Shown in pieces: positions 1 to 7,215 of a stretch of 16,490 nucleotides of DNA; positions within the stretch are counted from its first letter, which is position 1, and each line of letters begins with the position of its first letter. This DNA comes from an uncultured Pseudomonas sp. (GTDB lineage: Bacteria; Pseudomonadota; Gammaproteobacteria; Pseudomonadales; Pseudomonadaceae). The notes beneath the pieces are model-generated. The model did not search any database. It saw only the letters and a program-made list of their open reading frames with translations, and was not told the DNA's origin. The position numbers and the translations under genes are program-made. The stretch spans positions 1 to 16,490 of the forward strand of contig NZ_CAMPHV010000074.1 in NCBI RefSeq assembly GCF_946886105.1, given 5' to 3'.

Positions 1-97
1 GAAAATACTTCGCCGGCGTTGCCCGCCCTTGGGCCTTGACCTATGCTCGACGCCCTGATGCCGCACCAAGTGAGTTAGGGGCTAGAACTTATGCCAG
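1..97. other. Left edge with no assignable gene
   Basis: One plus-strand frame is open from the window edge (about position 3) and runs through the inserted element to a TGA at 135-137. Its first codons have C- or G-rich third positions, so it could be the end of a gene starting outside the window. A second short frame ends at a TAG at 76-78. Neither gives a recognisable protein, so no gene is called. Confidence 0.25.
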
Positions 98-105
98 TAA
101 AAAGC
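98..105. repeat. Left copy of 8-bp target-site duplication
   Basis: TAAAAAGC directly abuts the left inverted repeat of the miniature IS66 element. It is identical to 385-392 on the other side. An 8-bp duplication is the known target-site length for the IS66 family. Confidence 0.9.
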
Positions 106-125
106 GTAAGCGCTCCATAAACCCC
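106..125 (+). repeat. IS66 terminal inverted repeat, left
   Basis: GTAAGCGCTCCATAAACCCC pairs with the right end at 365-384 with one mismatch in 20 bases (A versus G at position 15). The inner part AAACCCC also pairs with GGGGTTT at 139-145, giving a small hairpin. Confidence 0.85.
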
Positions 126-151
126 GCCTCCCTCTGATGGGGTTTTGCGTT

Positions 152-337
152 TCACAGTGGCGTCGTTGGCTGGCAGTTCCACAGCAGCAGCGCCTTGTAG
201 TCTTCAACGCTGTTGGCCAGTGGTAGGCGTTCGAGGACATGGCGCAGCCAGGCGTAGAGTTCTCGCCCGTTGGCCTTGGCGGTTTCGATCAGGCTATAGA
301 TTTGCGCGCTGGCGGTGGTGAAATTGGAGCACAGCAT
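152..337 (-). pseudogene. IS66 transposase (tnpC) 3'-end remnant
   Basis: The 61 residues match what I know of the C-terminus of IS66-family TnpC: an ASAQIYSLIETAKANG stretch, then YAWLRHVLERLP, then SVEDY and a WNC motif close to the end. The stop codon lies at 152-154. Intact TnpC is about 500 residues, so the DDE catalytic core is missing completely. In-frame stop codons appear just upstream of the fragment, and the ATG at 335-337 is fortuitous. No function is expected. It identifies the family of the surrounding miniature element. Confidence 0.85.
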
Positions 338-364
338 TGGCTGGACTGCGGGTCAGTTGAAGAT

Positions 365-384
365 GGGGTCTATGGAGCGCTTAC
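365..384 (-). repeat. IS66 terminal inverted repeat, right
   Basis: The reverse complement reads GTAAGCGCTCCATAGACCCC and matches the left end at 106-125 except for one base. It directly abuts the second copy of the target duplication. Confidence 0.85.
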
Positions 385-392
385 TAAAAAGC
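385..392. repeat. Right copy of 8-bp target-site duplication
   Basis: TAAAAAGC is identical to 98-105. The last three bases belong to the stem of the queD terminator and the first five are its T-tract as read on the minus strand. The duplication therefore left the terminator whole. Confidence 0.9.
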
Positions 393-407
393 CACCTGTA
401 GGTGGCT
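385..407 (-). terminator. queD rho-independent terminator
   Basis: AGCCACC (390-396), a 4-base loop TGTA and GGTGGCT (401-407) form a perfect 7-bp stem. Read on the minus strand, the stem is followed by TTTTTA (384-389 region). It starts 23 bp past the queD stop. Read on the plus strand, the tail is only TCTTCTT, so it would be weaker that way. Confidence 0.8.
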
Positions 408-429
408 CTTCTTGTGGCTTTGGCTTTGG

Positions 430-786
430 TCAGTTGCCGCGATATTCACAGCCGCTTGTGCAGGTTTCGTGAATGCGGACGCGTGATAGTTCGGGCAGGA
501 GCGGTTTTAGCTGTTGCCAGATCCACTTGGCGAGCACTTCGCTGGTCGGGTTCTCCAGTCCAGGAATTTCATTGAGGTAATTATGGTCCAGTTGCTCATA
601 GAGTGGCTTGAAGATGGCTTTTATCTCGGAGAAATCACGAATCCAGCCGGTATATGGATCGACTTCACCCTCGATATAGATCGCCACGCGAAACGAGTGA
701 CCATGCAAACGCCCGCATTTATGACCGTCGGGGACGTGGGGGAGCCGATGGGCGGCCTCGAAGATAAACTCTTTGAACAGTTCCAC
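430..786 (-). CDS. queD: 6-carboxy-5,6,7,8-tetrahydropterin synthase QueD
   Basis: QueD converts 7,8-dihydroneopterin triphosphate to 6-carboxytetrahydropterin, the second step of preQ0/queuosine synthesis in the cytoplasm. The 118-residue product has normal length for the family. Visible are the zinc-binding histidines H13 (EAAHRL), H28 and H30 (LHGHSF), the catalytic cysteine C24 in [10 protein letters not shown]68 in LDHNYLN, and E107 in [11 protein letters not shown] near the C-terminus. The start is a GTG at 784-786, giving MELFKEF. AGAGAG about 8 bases upstream is a weak ribosome site. The gene stands alone. It has its own terminator and a possible promoter with a GC-rich hairpin in the leader. 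No damage is seen, so it is probably functional. Confidence 0.95.
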   Translation of the reverse strand: MELFKEFIFEAAHRLPHVPDGHKCGRLHGHSFRVAIYIEGEVDPYTGWIRDFSEIKAIFKPLYEQLDHNYLNEIPGLENPTSEVLAKWIWQQLKPLLPELSRVRIHETCTSGCEYRGN

Positions 787-806
787 GGTGTGTCTCTCTG
801 CTGGTG

Positions 807-824
807 GCGCGCCGCGGGGCGCGC
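807..824 (-). promoter_or_regulatory. GC-rich hairpin in queD leader
   Basis: GCGCGCC (807-813), a 4-base loop and GGCGCGC (818-824) form a perfect 7-bp stem. It lies about 20 bases upstream of the GTG start of queD, inside its probable 5' untranslated region. No T-tract follows in the queD direction. Its role is unknown; it might affect translation or mRNA stability. Confidence 0.4.
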
Positions 825-838
825 TTTGATAAGGGGCG

Positions 839-869
839 ATATTACCAGCTAGAGCGAGGCTTTAACCAA
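839..869 (-). promoter_or_regulatory. Possible sigma70 promoter for queD
   Basis: On the minus strand, TTGGTT (864-869) is followed after 19 bases by TAATAT (839-844). A TG dinucleotide sits one base before the -10, forming an extended -10 element. The 19-base spacer is long, which lowers confidence. Confidence 0.4.
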
Positions 870-887
870 CGATGTACTAGCCCGGCC

Positions 888-905
888 GACTCAATTGCTT
901 GAGCC
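888..905 (-). other. Hairpin across the stop of the catalase-like gene
   Basis: On the minus strand GGCTCAA, a GCAA tetraloop and TTGAGTC form a 7-bp stem with one G-U pair. The stem contains the TGA stop. No T-tract follows, so it is a weak terminator at best. It could protect the 3' end of the mRNA. Confidence 0.3.
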
Positions 906-2048
906 GGAATTGTCAGTAGCGTGGTTCCTGTCGTGGCGATAAGCGCTTATGGCTTCGTAAACCGCTTTTCTCAGGCGATTGATGCCGCCAATCGGTTGGT
1001 GTTCAGGTAGCGAGTGCCACGGATTGAAGGAAAGATTGTCGCAAAACAGGTTCTGCTCGCGGCTGTCGAAATCTTGGGCCGGCAACTGGATGTTTGCCAC
1101 CGTTTCGAATGCGGAGATGGATTCATCCCATTCAACGCTAGGGTCTTCGATAGGCATGTAATAAGCAGGATCTTGCCGCTGCACTTGCAATGCAAAACAC
1201 GCAGGTGCGCGATCCAGGGAGAGCTGCTGGTAGAGGGCATTGCGCAGAAAATTGGGTAAGTCCTGGTTCTGTTCCGGTAACTCGTAGTATGGGCAGTTCT
1301 CCGGAGCAGGAATGACGCGGTATTTTATGTTGAGGGGGCCGAGCTTAAAGGGGGCGATGGAGTTATAAGTACTGGCGATAGGGCTTTCGGGTGCCGGGGA
1401 CAACGTCTTCAAGGCAATGATCAAGTGGCGGATTTCCCAGCTGCGTGGGTCCCAGCTTGGGAAAAAGGCCAGTACCTTTTTGCCTTCGGCTTGGGCGGAA
1501 AAGTTGCTTTTATATTCCGCCACATCGCGGACAAAGAACGTTGGGTGATTGAACATCACGAAGTCTTGCTCGGATGCGTGCTGAGGGTTCTTGCTAAGCT
1601 TTTCGCCCGGCACATCCAGCAATTTGATCGCCATGCCACGAGCATCGCGAGCTCGGTCGAACTGCGGGTATGCATTGCCATTGGATAAGCGCACCCAGGC
1701 TTGCCAAGTTTTACCGGGCTCACTGAAAACGCCGTGCTGTAAATCGCTACTGAGGTTGGACAGCACGCTGACTTGCGCTTTTAGGCAACCATGCGCTTTG
1801 GCATGTGCATCGCGGAGGACACGGGTATTGTCGCGGTGTTGTTCGACGACACGCACGGCATCTTCGATAATCGCCTGGGTCAAACTGGCTTCATCGGCGG
1901 GGATCTGTTCCTCGCTGGCAACCGGTCCGGAAAATTTCCAGCCATAGTAAGCCGCACCTATTGCCCAGCCGCCCACCCCTATGACTATGAGTAGCAGCAG
2001 AAACTTGCCAAGCAATCGACCGAACCAGAGCCAGAGACGTTTGAGCAT
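891..2048 (-). CDS. Membrane-anchored catalase-like haem protein
   Basis: The 385-residue product belongs to the catalase superfamily but is shorter than classical catalases (about 480-750 residues). Residues 14-36 form one hydrophobic helix with no clear cleavage site, so I infer an inner-membrane anchor with the haem domain in the periplasm. Key catalase positions appear kept: distal His82 in DAHAKAHG, Asn167 in DFVMFNHPTFFVRD, and R360-x3-Y364 near the C-terminus, matching the haem-ligating Arg/Tyr of catalases. The C-terminal FNPWHSLPEHQPIGGINRLR stretch is typical of the small catalase-related subfamily. AAGGAC lies about 11 bases before the ATG. It is 72 bp downstream of the di-heme cytochrome gene on the same strand, so they probably form one transcript. 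True catalase activity is not shown; peroxidase or fatty-acid hydroperoxide activity is equally possible. Confidence 0.8.
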   Translation of the reverse strand: MLKRLWLWFGRLLGKFLLLLIVIGVGGWAIGAAYYGWKFSGPVASEEQIPADEASLTQAIIEDAVRVVEQHRDNTRVLRDAHAKAHGCLKAQVSVLSNLSSDLQHGVFSEPGKTWQAWVRLSNGNAYPQFDRARDARGMAIKLLDVPGEKLSKNPQHASEQDFVMFNHPTFFVRDVAEYKSNFSAQAEGKKVLAFFPSWDPRSWEIRHLIIALKTLSPAPESPIASTYNSIAPFKLGPLNIKYRVIPAPENCPYYELPEQNQDLPNFLRNALYQQLSLDRAPACFALQVQRQDPAYYMPIEDPSVEWDESISAFETVANIQLPAQDFDSREQNLFCDNLSFNPWHSLPEHQPIGGINRLRKAVYEAISAYRHDRNHATDNSGSSN

Positions 2049-2080
2049 TGAGACAAGTCCTTGTGTATGGTTATTTTTCG

Positions 2081-2108
2081 ATAAGCCACTGCTTATTTCG
2101 GATATCCG
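2081..2108 (-). other. Intercistronic hairpin and palindrome between the two haem-protein genes
   Basis: ATAAGC (2081-2086), a CACT loop and GCTTAT (2091-2096) form a 6-bp stem. A perfect 10-bp palindrome, CGGATATCCG, follows at 2099-2108. Both lie in the 72-bp gap between the di-heme cytochrome and catalase-like genes. There is no T-tract in the transcription direction, so this is not a convincing terminator. It may be an mRNA processing or stability element. Confidence 0.3.
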
Positions 2109-2120
2109 TGCGCCGCTCCG

Positions 2121-3992
2121 CTAATCGCAGGCGGGGCCTGGGCTCCAAGGCTTGGCTTCAATAGGTTTCAATTGCGCTTCAAACTTGGCATCGCCCAATA
2201 CTTTCAGGTACTCGACGAGCGCCCAGCGTTCGTGGGGCTGTAGTGCTCGCCCGATTACGCCATCCTGACGGCAGCCCGCACGGAATTCATGGCCGCGATT
2301 ACCATTTCCGGCGATCGAGGTATCGAAGAGAAAACCACCGGGGAATTCTGCGCTTTCGAAACCAACCTGCTTCGGGTTGAACTCAAAGTTACCAACCCAG
2401 AATTGGCTCTGACGCTCCGACACCGGTGAGAGCAGTTGGAACAGCGTGGGTACCGAGCCGTTATGTAAGAAGGGCGGGGTAGCCCAGATGCCATCCAATG
2501 GACGGGCTTTGTAGCCGCGCTTCTCCTGAACACCTATCGGAAGGTCGAAGCCATTCATGTGCGAGCGTTCATCAGGCGGGACGCCGGCGTCCTGGTAGGC
2601 GCGGTCCTCAACATACGCGGTGATATAGGCAAGCCCCTTGGCACTGGAAATATTCTGTAAATCCAGGTCGTTTGGCGTTGCGCCGTAGAGGCGAACATCC
2701 AATCTATTCAGCTCGGCTTTAGTCCAGCCCAGTTTGCTGATGTCGAAGCGATGGTCGGCGATATTATCGGCAGTTGTGGAGTCGGTGCCGATAATGCTGG
2801 TCGGCACGATACGCATGCGCCATTCGGGATCGCGCGCGGGGGCAAAGCGCTTATCGGGCGCCTTGGGATCAGGGGCATGGCAATATGCGCAGTTCTCGCT
2901 GAACAGGGCGCGACCTTGGCTGGCCAATTCAAGGTCTATCTGGCCCAGCACGGCCTCGGGCCAGCTCGGTGGCTCCAGTCGTTTTAGGGTTTCTTCAAGG
3001 GTATACAGGTCACGGATACGAACACCGGACGTATAGCGTTCGGCTTCGGCTATAGGGCTACCATCGGTTTGCAGTAGCTGCAGCGGAGCACCGACGCCAA
3101 GCGCTTCGCCGATATTGCGCGCCATCGGCTGCATGGCGGATCCATTCCATTGCACCCAATCGAACTTCCAGATATCCCAGACCTGCGGATAACTAACCGG
3201 AGCATTGGCGACTCGGTAGTTTTTGGCGTCAATAACATCCCCGAACACGGTGTTGGCAATACGCCCGAAAGCATCGGTGCGCCCAGGTCCTTCCTCGGTC
3301 GGATATAGGCCACGGTGCCAATCGTTGAACGCGGTACCGAGCAGGCGATCAAGCACCGCTTTGAAGTCTTTGCGCAATTGCGCACGACCATCCTCATACT
3401 GCTCGCCCAGCACTGTTTTAGCGAAACGCCTAAATTTGAGCGGGTTGTAATAGGTGAACACCATGCTCATGCCCAGTGCCTGGCCGAAGCTGCCGCCTTT
3501 CACGGTGGGTACGGTTGAGGCGAGCGAGTGCAGAGCTGCTCCTCCATCGATACGTATTGCTTGGCCTTTATAGCGCAACTGCCCGGTGTGACAGGCCGCG
3601 CAACTTATATCGAGGTAGTCGAGCCCCGTCTTGCTATCCTCGTGGCGAGTAAAACCTACGGGCAGGTTTGCCGGATTGAGCGCAGTTGCTTGTTGTTGCG
3701 GGTCGACTAGAAAGCCGAAGCGCGCCAGGTAAGCCGGATCGGCGAATTTACTTGAGCCGAGCGGCAATTCCAGTGCGCTGAACCATGAATAGCGCAGGCC
3801 TTTAACTTGGGTGCCTTGGGGGGTGTAATAGAAGGTCTGACGGTCTTCTTTGCTCCATTGATCGAGGTAATGGAGTTTTTCTGGTTGCTGGTAGGCGGGG
3901 AGATTTGGATAGGCCACAAAATACAAGCCAATACCTAATCCGATAACCACTAATAGCAGAAGCCCATAAAAGGCGCGGCGTAGCGTATGCAT
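2121..3992 (-). CDS. Membrane-anchored di-heme cytochrome c (RoxA/MauG/CCP-like)
   Basis: The 623-residue protein has two c-type haem sites: CAACH at 131-135 and CAYCH at 368-372. The spacing and a late WATPPFLHNGSVPTLF segment place it with di-heme cytochrome c peroxidase, MauG and rubber-oxygenase (RoxA-like) proteins. Its length fits RoxA-like proteins (about 650-700) better than classical CCP (about 320-350). Residues 7-28 form a hydrophobic helix without an obvious signal peptidase site, so it is probably anchored and periplasmic; c-type haem attachment requires export. AGGGAAG precedes the ATG. It is the first gene of a unit with the catalase-like gene. The substrate cannot be read from the sequence. 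Oxygenase, peroxidase or electron-transfer roles are all possible. Confidence 0.8.
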   Translation of the reverse strand: MHTLRRAFYGLLLLVVIGLGIGLYFVAYPNLPAYQQPEKLHYLDQWSKEDRQTFYYTPQGTQVKGLRYSWFSALELPLGSSKFADPAYLARFGFLVDPQQQATALNPANLPVGFTRHEDSKTGLDYLDISCAACHTGQLRYKGQAIRIDGGAALHSLASTVPTVKGGSFGQALGMSMVFTYYNPLKFRRFAKTVLGEQYEDGRAQLRKDFKAVLDRLLGTAFNDWHRGLYPTEEGPGRTDAFGRIANTVFGDVIDAKNYRVANAPVSYPQVWDIWKFDWVQWNGSAMQPMARNIGEALGVGAPLQLLQTDGSPIAEAERYTSGVRIRDLYTLEETLKRLEPPSWPEAVLGQIDLELASQGRALFSENCAYCHAPDPKAPDKRFAPARDPEWRMRIVPTSIIGTDSTTADNIADHRFDISKLGWTKAELNRLDVRLYGATPNDLDLQNISSAKGLAYITAYVEDRAYQDAGVPPDERSHMNGFDLPIGVQEKRGYKARPLDGIWATPPFLHNGSVPTLFQLLSPVSERQSQFWVGNFEFNPKQVGFESAEFPGGFLFDTSIAGNGNRGHEFRAGCRQDGVIGRALQPHERWALVEYLKVLGDAKFEAQLKPIEAKPWSPGPACD

Positions 3993-4025
3993 CAGGTACT
4001 TCCCTGTGGCGTTTTTATTTGTATG

Positions 4026-4056
4026 TATTTATGCCTAGCAGATTGAATAATGGCAA
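4026..4056 (-). promoter_or_regulatory. Possible promoter of the di-heme cytochrome/catalase unit
   Basis: On the minus strand TTGCCA (4051-4056) is followed by CATAAA after 17 bases, or TAAATA after 19 bases. It lies 34-64 bp upstream of the cytochrome start, in the AT-rich divergent gap shared with the DUF3429 gene. Confidence 0.35.
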
Positions 4057-4105
4057 GGTGCCAGCCGCATTTGTATGCTGAAAGCAGGCGTTTCGTTGCA
4101 ATCGT

Positions 4106-4133
4106 TTGCGCATCATTCCAGATAGGTATAGAT
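4106..4133 (+). promoter_or_regulatory. Weak candidate promoter for the DUF3429 gene
   Basis: TTGCGC (4106-4111) is followed after 15-16 bases by TATAGA/ATAGAT (4127-4133). It ends 36 bp before the ATG at 4169. The match is modest, and it is listed because the divergent arrangement requires a plus-strand promoter in this gap. Confidence 0.25.
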
Positions 4134-4168
4134 GAAAATGGACATGCACTGGAACTAAGGAGTGAAAA

Positions 4169-4636
4169 ATGCACCCGTTTGACGCTGAAAAACCGCCACG
4201 GCTAGCCATCCTGCTGGGGTATGCGGGACTGACGCCTTTTGTCGGCGGCGCTTTGGGAATATGGATTATTCCGCTGGGGTGGCGGGAATTCGTACTTTCG
4301 GCGCTGCTGGATTATGCCGCGGTGATTTTGGCTTTCATGGGAGCCATCCATTGGGGACTAGCGATGCGTGCCGAAGAGAAGGACGAGCGCGCTCAGATAC
4401 AGCTCGCGTTATCGGTCATTGCGCCTTTGCTCGGTTGGCTGGCGATTGCCGGAGGTATGCCGATCGGCTTGGCATTGCCCATTCTTCTATTGGCGTTTGT
4501 CGGGCTGTACCTCGCCGATTTGCGAGCGGTGCATCTGGGGTTGGCGCCGCTTTGGTACTCGAGCCTGCGCACGCCGCTAACGTTGGTAGTGGTTGTGTGC
4601 CTGCTGCTGGCTTGGGCCAGCGTAATGACCGCGTAA
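4169..4636 (+). CDS. DUF3429 inner-membrane protein
   Basis: This 155-residue protein is almost wholly hydrophobic, with about four to five membrane helices (near 12-34, 42-60, 79-97, 99-115 and 133-153). A GAIHWGLAMR motif follows the second helix; GAIHWG is the hallmark I associate with DUF3429 proteins. Their function is unknown. A good ribosome site, AAGGAG, ends 6 bases before the ATG. The gene is divergent from the di-heme cytochrome gene. It ends only 5 bp from the end of the convergent unknown gene, with no room for a separate terminator. Confidence 0.8.
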   Translation: MHPFDAEKPPRLAILLGYAGLTPFVGGALGIWIIPLGWREFVLSALLDYAAVILAFMGAIHWGLAMRAEEKDERAQIQLALSVIAPLLGWLAIAGGMPIGLALPILLLAFVGLYLADLRAVHLGLAPLWYSSLRTPLTLVVVVCLLLAWASVMTA

Positions 4637-4641
4637 ATCCG

Positions 4642-5256
4642 CTAGCAATTGAGGCTATCGGCTTGGCGATACAGCATCAGTAGCTTGTGGGTGATGCTCT
4701 GTTGGATGTCGTCGCGCTCGAAGCTGGATAGGCGGGTGAGGCTGTTCACCTGTAGGCGATGAAGGTGGATGTAGGGCATCTGTTGATCGAACTCGCGCAA
4801 GTCGCCCTTCATCATGATCGGAAGGAAAACATCGCCGGCTTTTTTCTGGCTGCTGATGATTTGCGCCAACGCCGCTTTGAACGGCATGGTTTTCGGGCCT
4901 GGACCGCCGCTCTTGAGCTGCGTGGTCAGCAGCAGGCCGGGCTTGCCCAGGACGGCGCCGGGGAGCACGCAAAGCCCGGTTTTGCGTATGGCCTGCACGT
5001 CGATACCGTGCAAGGTGTCATGGAACGCATAAGGATTGGGTAGAACCACCATTTTGCGCCCCATGTCGCTGGGGAAGTGCAGGTTGTAGTTGGTGTACAG
5101 CTGCCGGACGGACTCCGAATAAACGCACAAGCGATTCTCGAACAACTTGATAAACCGTTCCGCCAATTCCCGTCGGGCCATGTTGTCCATGTCCCAGATC
5201 AGATCCTGGTTTTGCGGTTTAGTGAGATCGACTTCTTGGTGTTCCATGGTGCTCAT
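4642..5256 (-). CDS. Unrecognised 204-residue protein coupled to a chemoreceptor gene
   Basis: I do not recognise this family. The product is soluble-looking, with no signal peptide or membrane helix. It opens with an acidic, probably helical segment (about 1-45), then a stretch rich in aromatic and proline residues (about 50-85, including FPSDMGRKM and VLPNPYAFHD). A GPGPKTMPFKAALAQIISSQKK segment follows in shortened form around 119-140, then a C-terminal part ending in two probable helices. The ATG at 5254-5256 has AAGGAAA 5 bases upstream. That site overlaps the TAA of the chemoreceptor gene, and only 8 bp separate the reading frames. Translational coupling and a shared transcript are therefore likely. 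A link to signalling is inferred only from this context. Confidence 0.75.
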   Translation of the reverse strand: MSTMEHQEVDLTKPQNQDLIWDMDNMARRELAERFIKLFENRLCVYSESVRQLYTNYNLHFPSDMGRKMVVLPNPYAFHDTLHGIDVQAIRKTGLCVLPGAVLGKPGLLLTTQLKSGGPGPKTMPFKAALAQIISSQKKAGDVFLPIMMKGDLREFDQQMPYIHLHRLQVNSLTRLSSFERDDIQQSITHKLLMLYRQADSLNC

Positions 5257-5264
5257 GCTTTTCC

Positions 5265-6899
5265 TTAGACGCGAAACTGGCCTAATAACCGGTTGAGCTG
5301 ATCCGCCAGTTGCCCCAATCGCTGGCCAGCGGCACTGGATTGCTCGGCAGCCAAGGCATTGTTATGGGCCAGGCCGGCTGCCTGAGTAACATTCTGGTTG
5401 ATGTCTTCGACTACGTGGGTCTGCTGTAGGGTGGCACTTGCAATTGAAGCATTCAAGCTCGTTAAGTTACGCAGTGATTGAGCGATCTGGGTCAGGCTTT
5501 CCCCCGCCTGGCTGGCTTGCTCGACAGTCAGCTGCGAAGCGCTACTGCTCTCGTTGATGACTTTTACTGCTGCTTCGGAGTGACCCTGCAGGCGCTCGAT
5601 CATACCTTGGATTTCCGCGGTCGATTGCTGCGTTCGTTGGGCTAACAGACGCACTTCGTCGGCCACCACGGCGAAACCGCGACCCTGTTCGCCTGCGCGT
5701 GCCGCTTCGATGGCCGCGTTCAGGGCGAGTAAGTTGGTTTGTTCGGCAATCGAGCGGATGACCTCCAGAACACTGCCGATCTGCGTACTTTCCTGTGCCA
5801 GCGTCTTGATCACCTCGACCGCTTGTTCGATGGTGCCGGACAGCTGGCTGATTTGGCGCAGGCTGGTGTCGATATTGCGCTGGCCCTGAGCGGCCTGCGC
5901 TTCGGCGGTATGGACTTCGGCGGAGGCATGTTCGGCGTTTTTTGCCACATCTTGCACGCCATAGGTGACTTCGTTGATCGCTGTGGCCACCATTTCCATT
6001 TGTTGGGATTGCTGCTGGCTGTATTGCTGGGCTTCGCCAGCAAGCGAGCCCAATGAGCGCGCTGCCTGATCCAGGGTGCCGGCGGATTCGAGTGATTGCT
6101 GAATGACCTGGCGCAGTTTTTCAGTAAATGCATTGAAGTGTTTGGCCAAACTGGCGAGCTCATCGCTGCCGGCGGTGTCCAGACGGCAGGTCAAGTCGCC
6201 ATCGCCGCTTGCAATATTGGCCATGGCGTCGACCGATGCTTGCAGGGGAACAGTGATGCTGCGGGCGATCAAGGTAACCAGTGCTCCCATCAGCAGGATA
6301 ATGACAAAGCCAATAGCGAGGGCGCGCAACGCTTGCGATTGGAATTCCTCCTGAACATCGTCGATATAGACGCCGGAACCGATTATCCAGCCCCAGGGTT
6401 GAAACAGTTCTATGTAGGAAATCTTCGGCACCGGCTCGCTGGCCCCTGGTTTGGGCCAGCGGTAATCGACCTGGCCGGCGCCTTTGTCCTTGCTGATCCG
6501 CACCATTTCGTTAAAGAGCGCTTTGCCATCCGGATCTTTAAAGCCCGAGAGGTTCTGGCCTTCGAGTTTTGCATTGATCGGATGCATGACCATCACTGGC
6601 GTCTGGTCATTGATCCAGAAGTACTCCTTGTCGTCGTAGCGCAGGCCACGGACCACTTCCTTGGCTTGCGCCTGAGCCTCTTCGCGGCTCAGCGTGCCGG
6701 CCGTCTCCAGGCTGTGGTAGTGCTTGAGAATACCGGCCGCGCTTTGCACGACATGCCGGGTTTTTTCGCCTTTCGCGACAAATAAATCTTCATGAATCTG
6801 CAGCAGCAATACTGCGCCGAGGCTCGCTAGCATCAGCACGGCGACGCCAAGTATCAGCAACAGACGGCGGCTGATGGCGAAGTTACGTAGGCTGTTCAT
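5265..6899 (-). CDS. Methyl-accepting chemotaxis protein with a sCache-type sensor
   Basis: This 544-residue inner-membrane chemoreceptor sends ligand signals to CheA/CheW. TM1 is at about 12-34. A periplasmic sCache_2-like domain (about 36-186) contains YFWIND (93-98), [13 protein letters not shown] and a [13 protein letters not shown] segment. TM2 (about 192-213) is followed by HAMP and a long coiled signalling domain. The hairpin tip reads [22 protein letters not shown] in overlapping form, the most conserved part of all such receptors. No CheR-tethering pentapeptide is seen; it ends QFRV. I chose the ATG at 6897-6899 because it directly precedes the cytosolic [11 protein letters not shown] leader to TM1. 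A longer frame upstream adds 27 unlikely residues. Related sCache_2 receptors bind small carboxylates, but the ligand here is unknown. Confidence 0.93.
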   Translation of the reverse strand: MNSLRNFAISRRLLLILGVAVLMLASLGAVLLLQIHEDLFVAKGEKTRHVVQSAAGILKHYHSLETAGTLSREEAQAQAKEVVRGLRYDDKEYFWINDQTPVMVMHPINAKLEGQNLSGFKDPDGKALFNEMVRISKDKGAGQVDYRWPKPGASEPVPKISYIELFQPWGWIIGSGVYIDDVQEEFQSQALRALAIGFVIILLMGALVTLIARSITVPLQASVDAMANIASGDGDLTCRLDTAGSDELASLAKHFNAFTEKLRQVIQQSLESAGTLDQAARSLGSLAGEAQQYSQQQSQQMEMVATAINEVTYGVQDVAKNAEHASAEVHTAEAQAAQGQRNIDTSLRQISQLSGTIEQAVEVIKTLAQESTQIGSVLEVIRSIAEQTNLLALNAAIEAARAGEQGRGFAVVADEVRLLAQRTQQSTAEIQGMIERLQGHSEAAVKVINESSSASQLTVEQASQAGESLTQIAQSLRNLTSLNASIASATLQQTHVVEDINQNVTQAAGLAHNNALAAEQSSAAGQRLGQLADQLNRLLGQFRV

Positions 6900-7215
6900 C
6901 AATTGGTACCCCATTTTTATTAGCGATATACAGGGCTGGCATTGAGTGAAGGTATTTCTGCGGTTCCAGTCGCTCACCAATGCGGATAAGCTTTGCAGCG
7001 ATTAGCGCTTGCGGTTATGCAAGACCTTGTTAGGTATGCAATAACGACAAGCCTTGAGAGTATTTCGGCATTTGGGCGGCAATCCTTGAGGTTGGTCTGC
7101 TTCCACTTGTCAGGAACCCCTGGGCCATTTCGAGCCCGTCGATCCATTGGCAATATTTTCTCTTTCCATAGAGTAGTAGCTCACGCGCTTGGCGCTGGGC
7201 GTTATAGGAGCATTG
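6900..7215. other. Divergent intergenic region between the chemoreceptor and uppP
   Basis: This 316-bp gap lacks a convincing gene. A plus-strand open frame starting near 6993 overlaps uppP in another frame and has no recognisable product. The gap holds a candidate uppP promoter (7147-7174) and two direct copies of TATGCAA (7016-7022 and 7035-7041), 19 bp apart. I found no clear sigma28 or sigma54 site for the chemoreceptor gene. Confidence 0.5.
7147..7174 (+). promoter_or_regulatory. Candidate sigma70 promoter for uppP
   Basis: TTGGCA (5 of 6 consensus bases) at 7147-7152 and TAGAGT (4 of 6) at 7169-7174 are separated by 16 bases. It ends 41 bp before the uppP start. Confidence 0.45.

Larger units (their letters stand above)
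106..384 (-). mobile_element. Miniature (internally deleted) IS66-family element, 279 bp
   Basis: The element begins with GTAAGCGCTCCATA at 106 and ends with the reverse complement of that sequence at 384. The two ends match at 19 of the outer 20 bases. GTAAGCG is the usual start of IS66-family terminal repeats. It is bounded by a perfect 8-bp duplication, TAAAAAGC. Inside, only the last 60 or so codons of the tnpC transposase gene remain, on the minus strand. The tnpA, tnpB and most of tnpC typical of a 2-3 kb IS66 element are gone. The deletion joint lies near 338-350, between the tnpC fragment and the opposite terminal region. It cannot move on its own but keeps both ends, so a related transposase might mobilise it. 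Its structure is that of a MITE-like derivative. Confidence 0.88.

Noticed and set aside
119..145. AAACCCC/GGGGTTT hairpin as a terminator of an upstream gene
   Set aside because: It lies inside the terminal region of the IS66 element, so it came with the insertion and does not belong to the gene to the left.
6096..6785. 229-codon plus-strand frame inside the chemoreceptor gene
   Set aside because: It lies fully opposite the sensor, HAMP and signalling parts of an intact receptor and shows no family resemblance.
6961..7000. GCGGATAA as a sigma28 (-10) box for the chemoreceptor
   Set aside because: It is on the plus strand, pointing away from the receptor gene, and lacks the TAAA element at the required distance.
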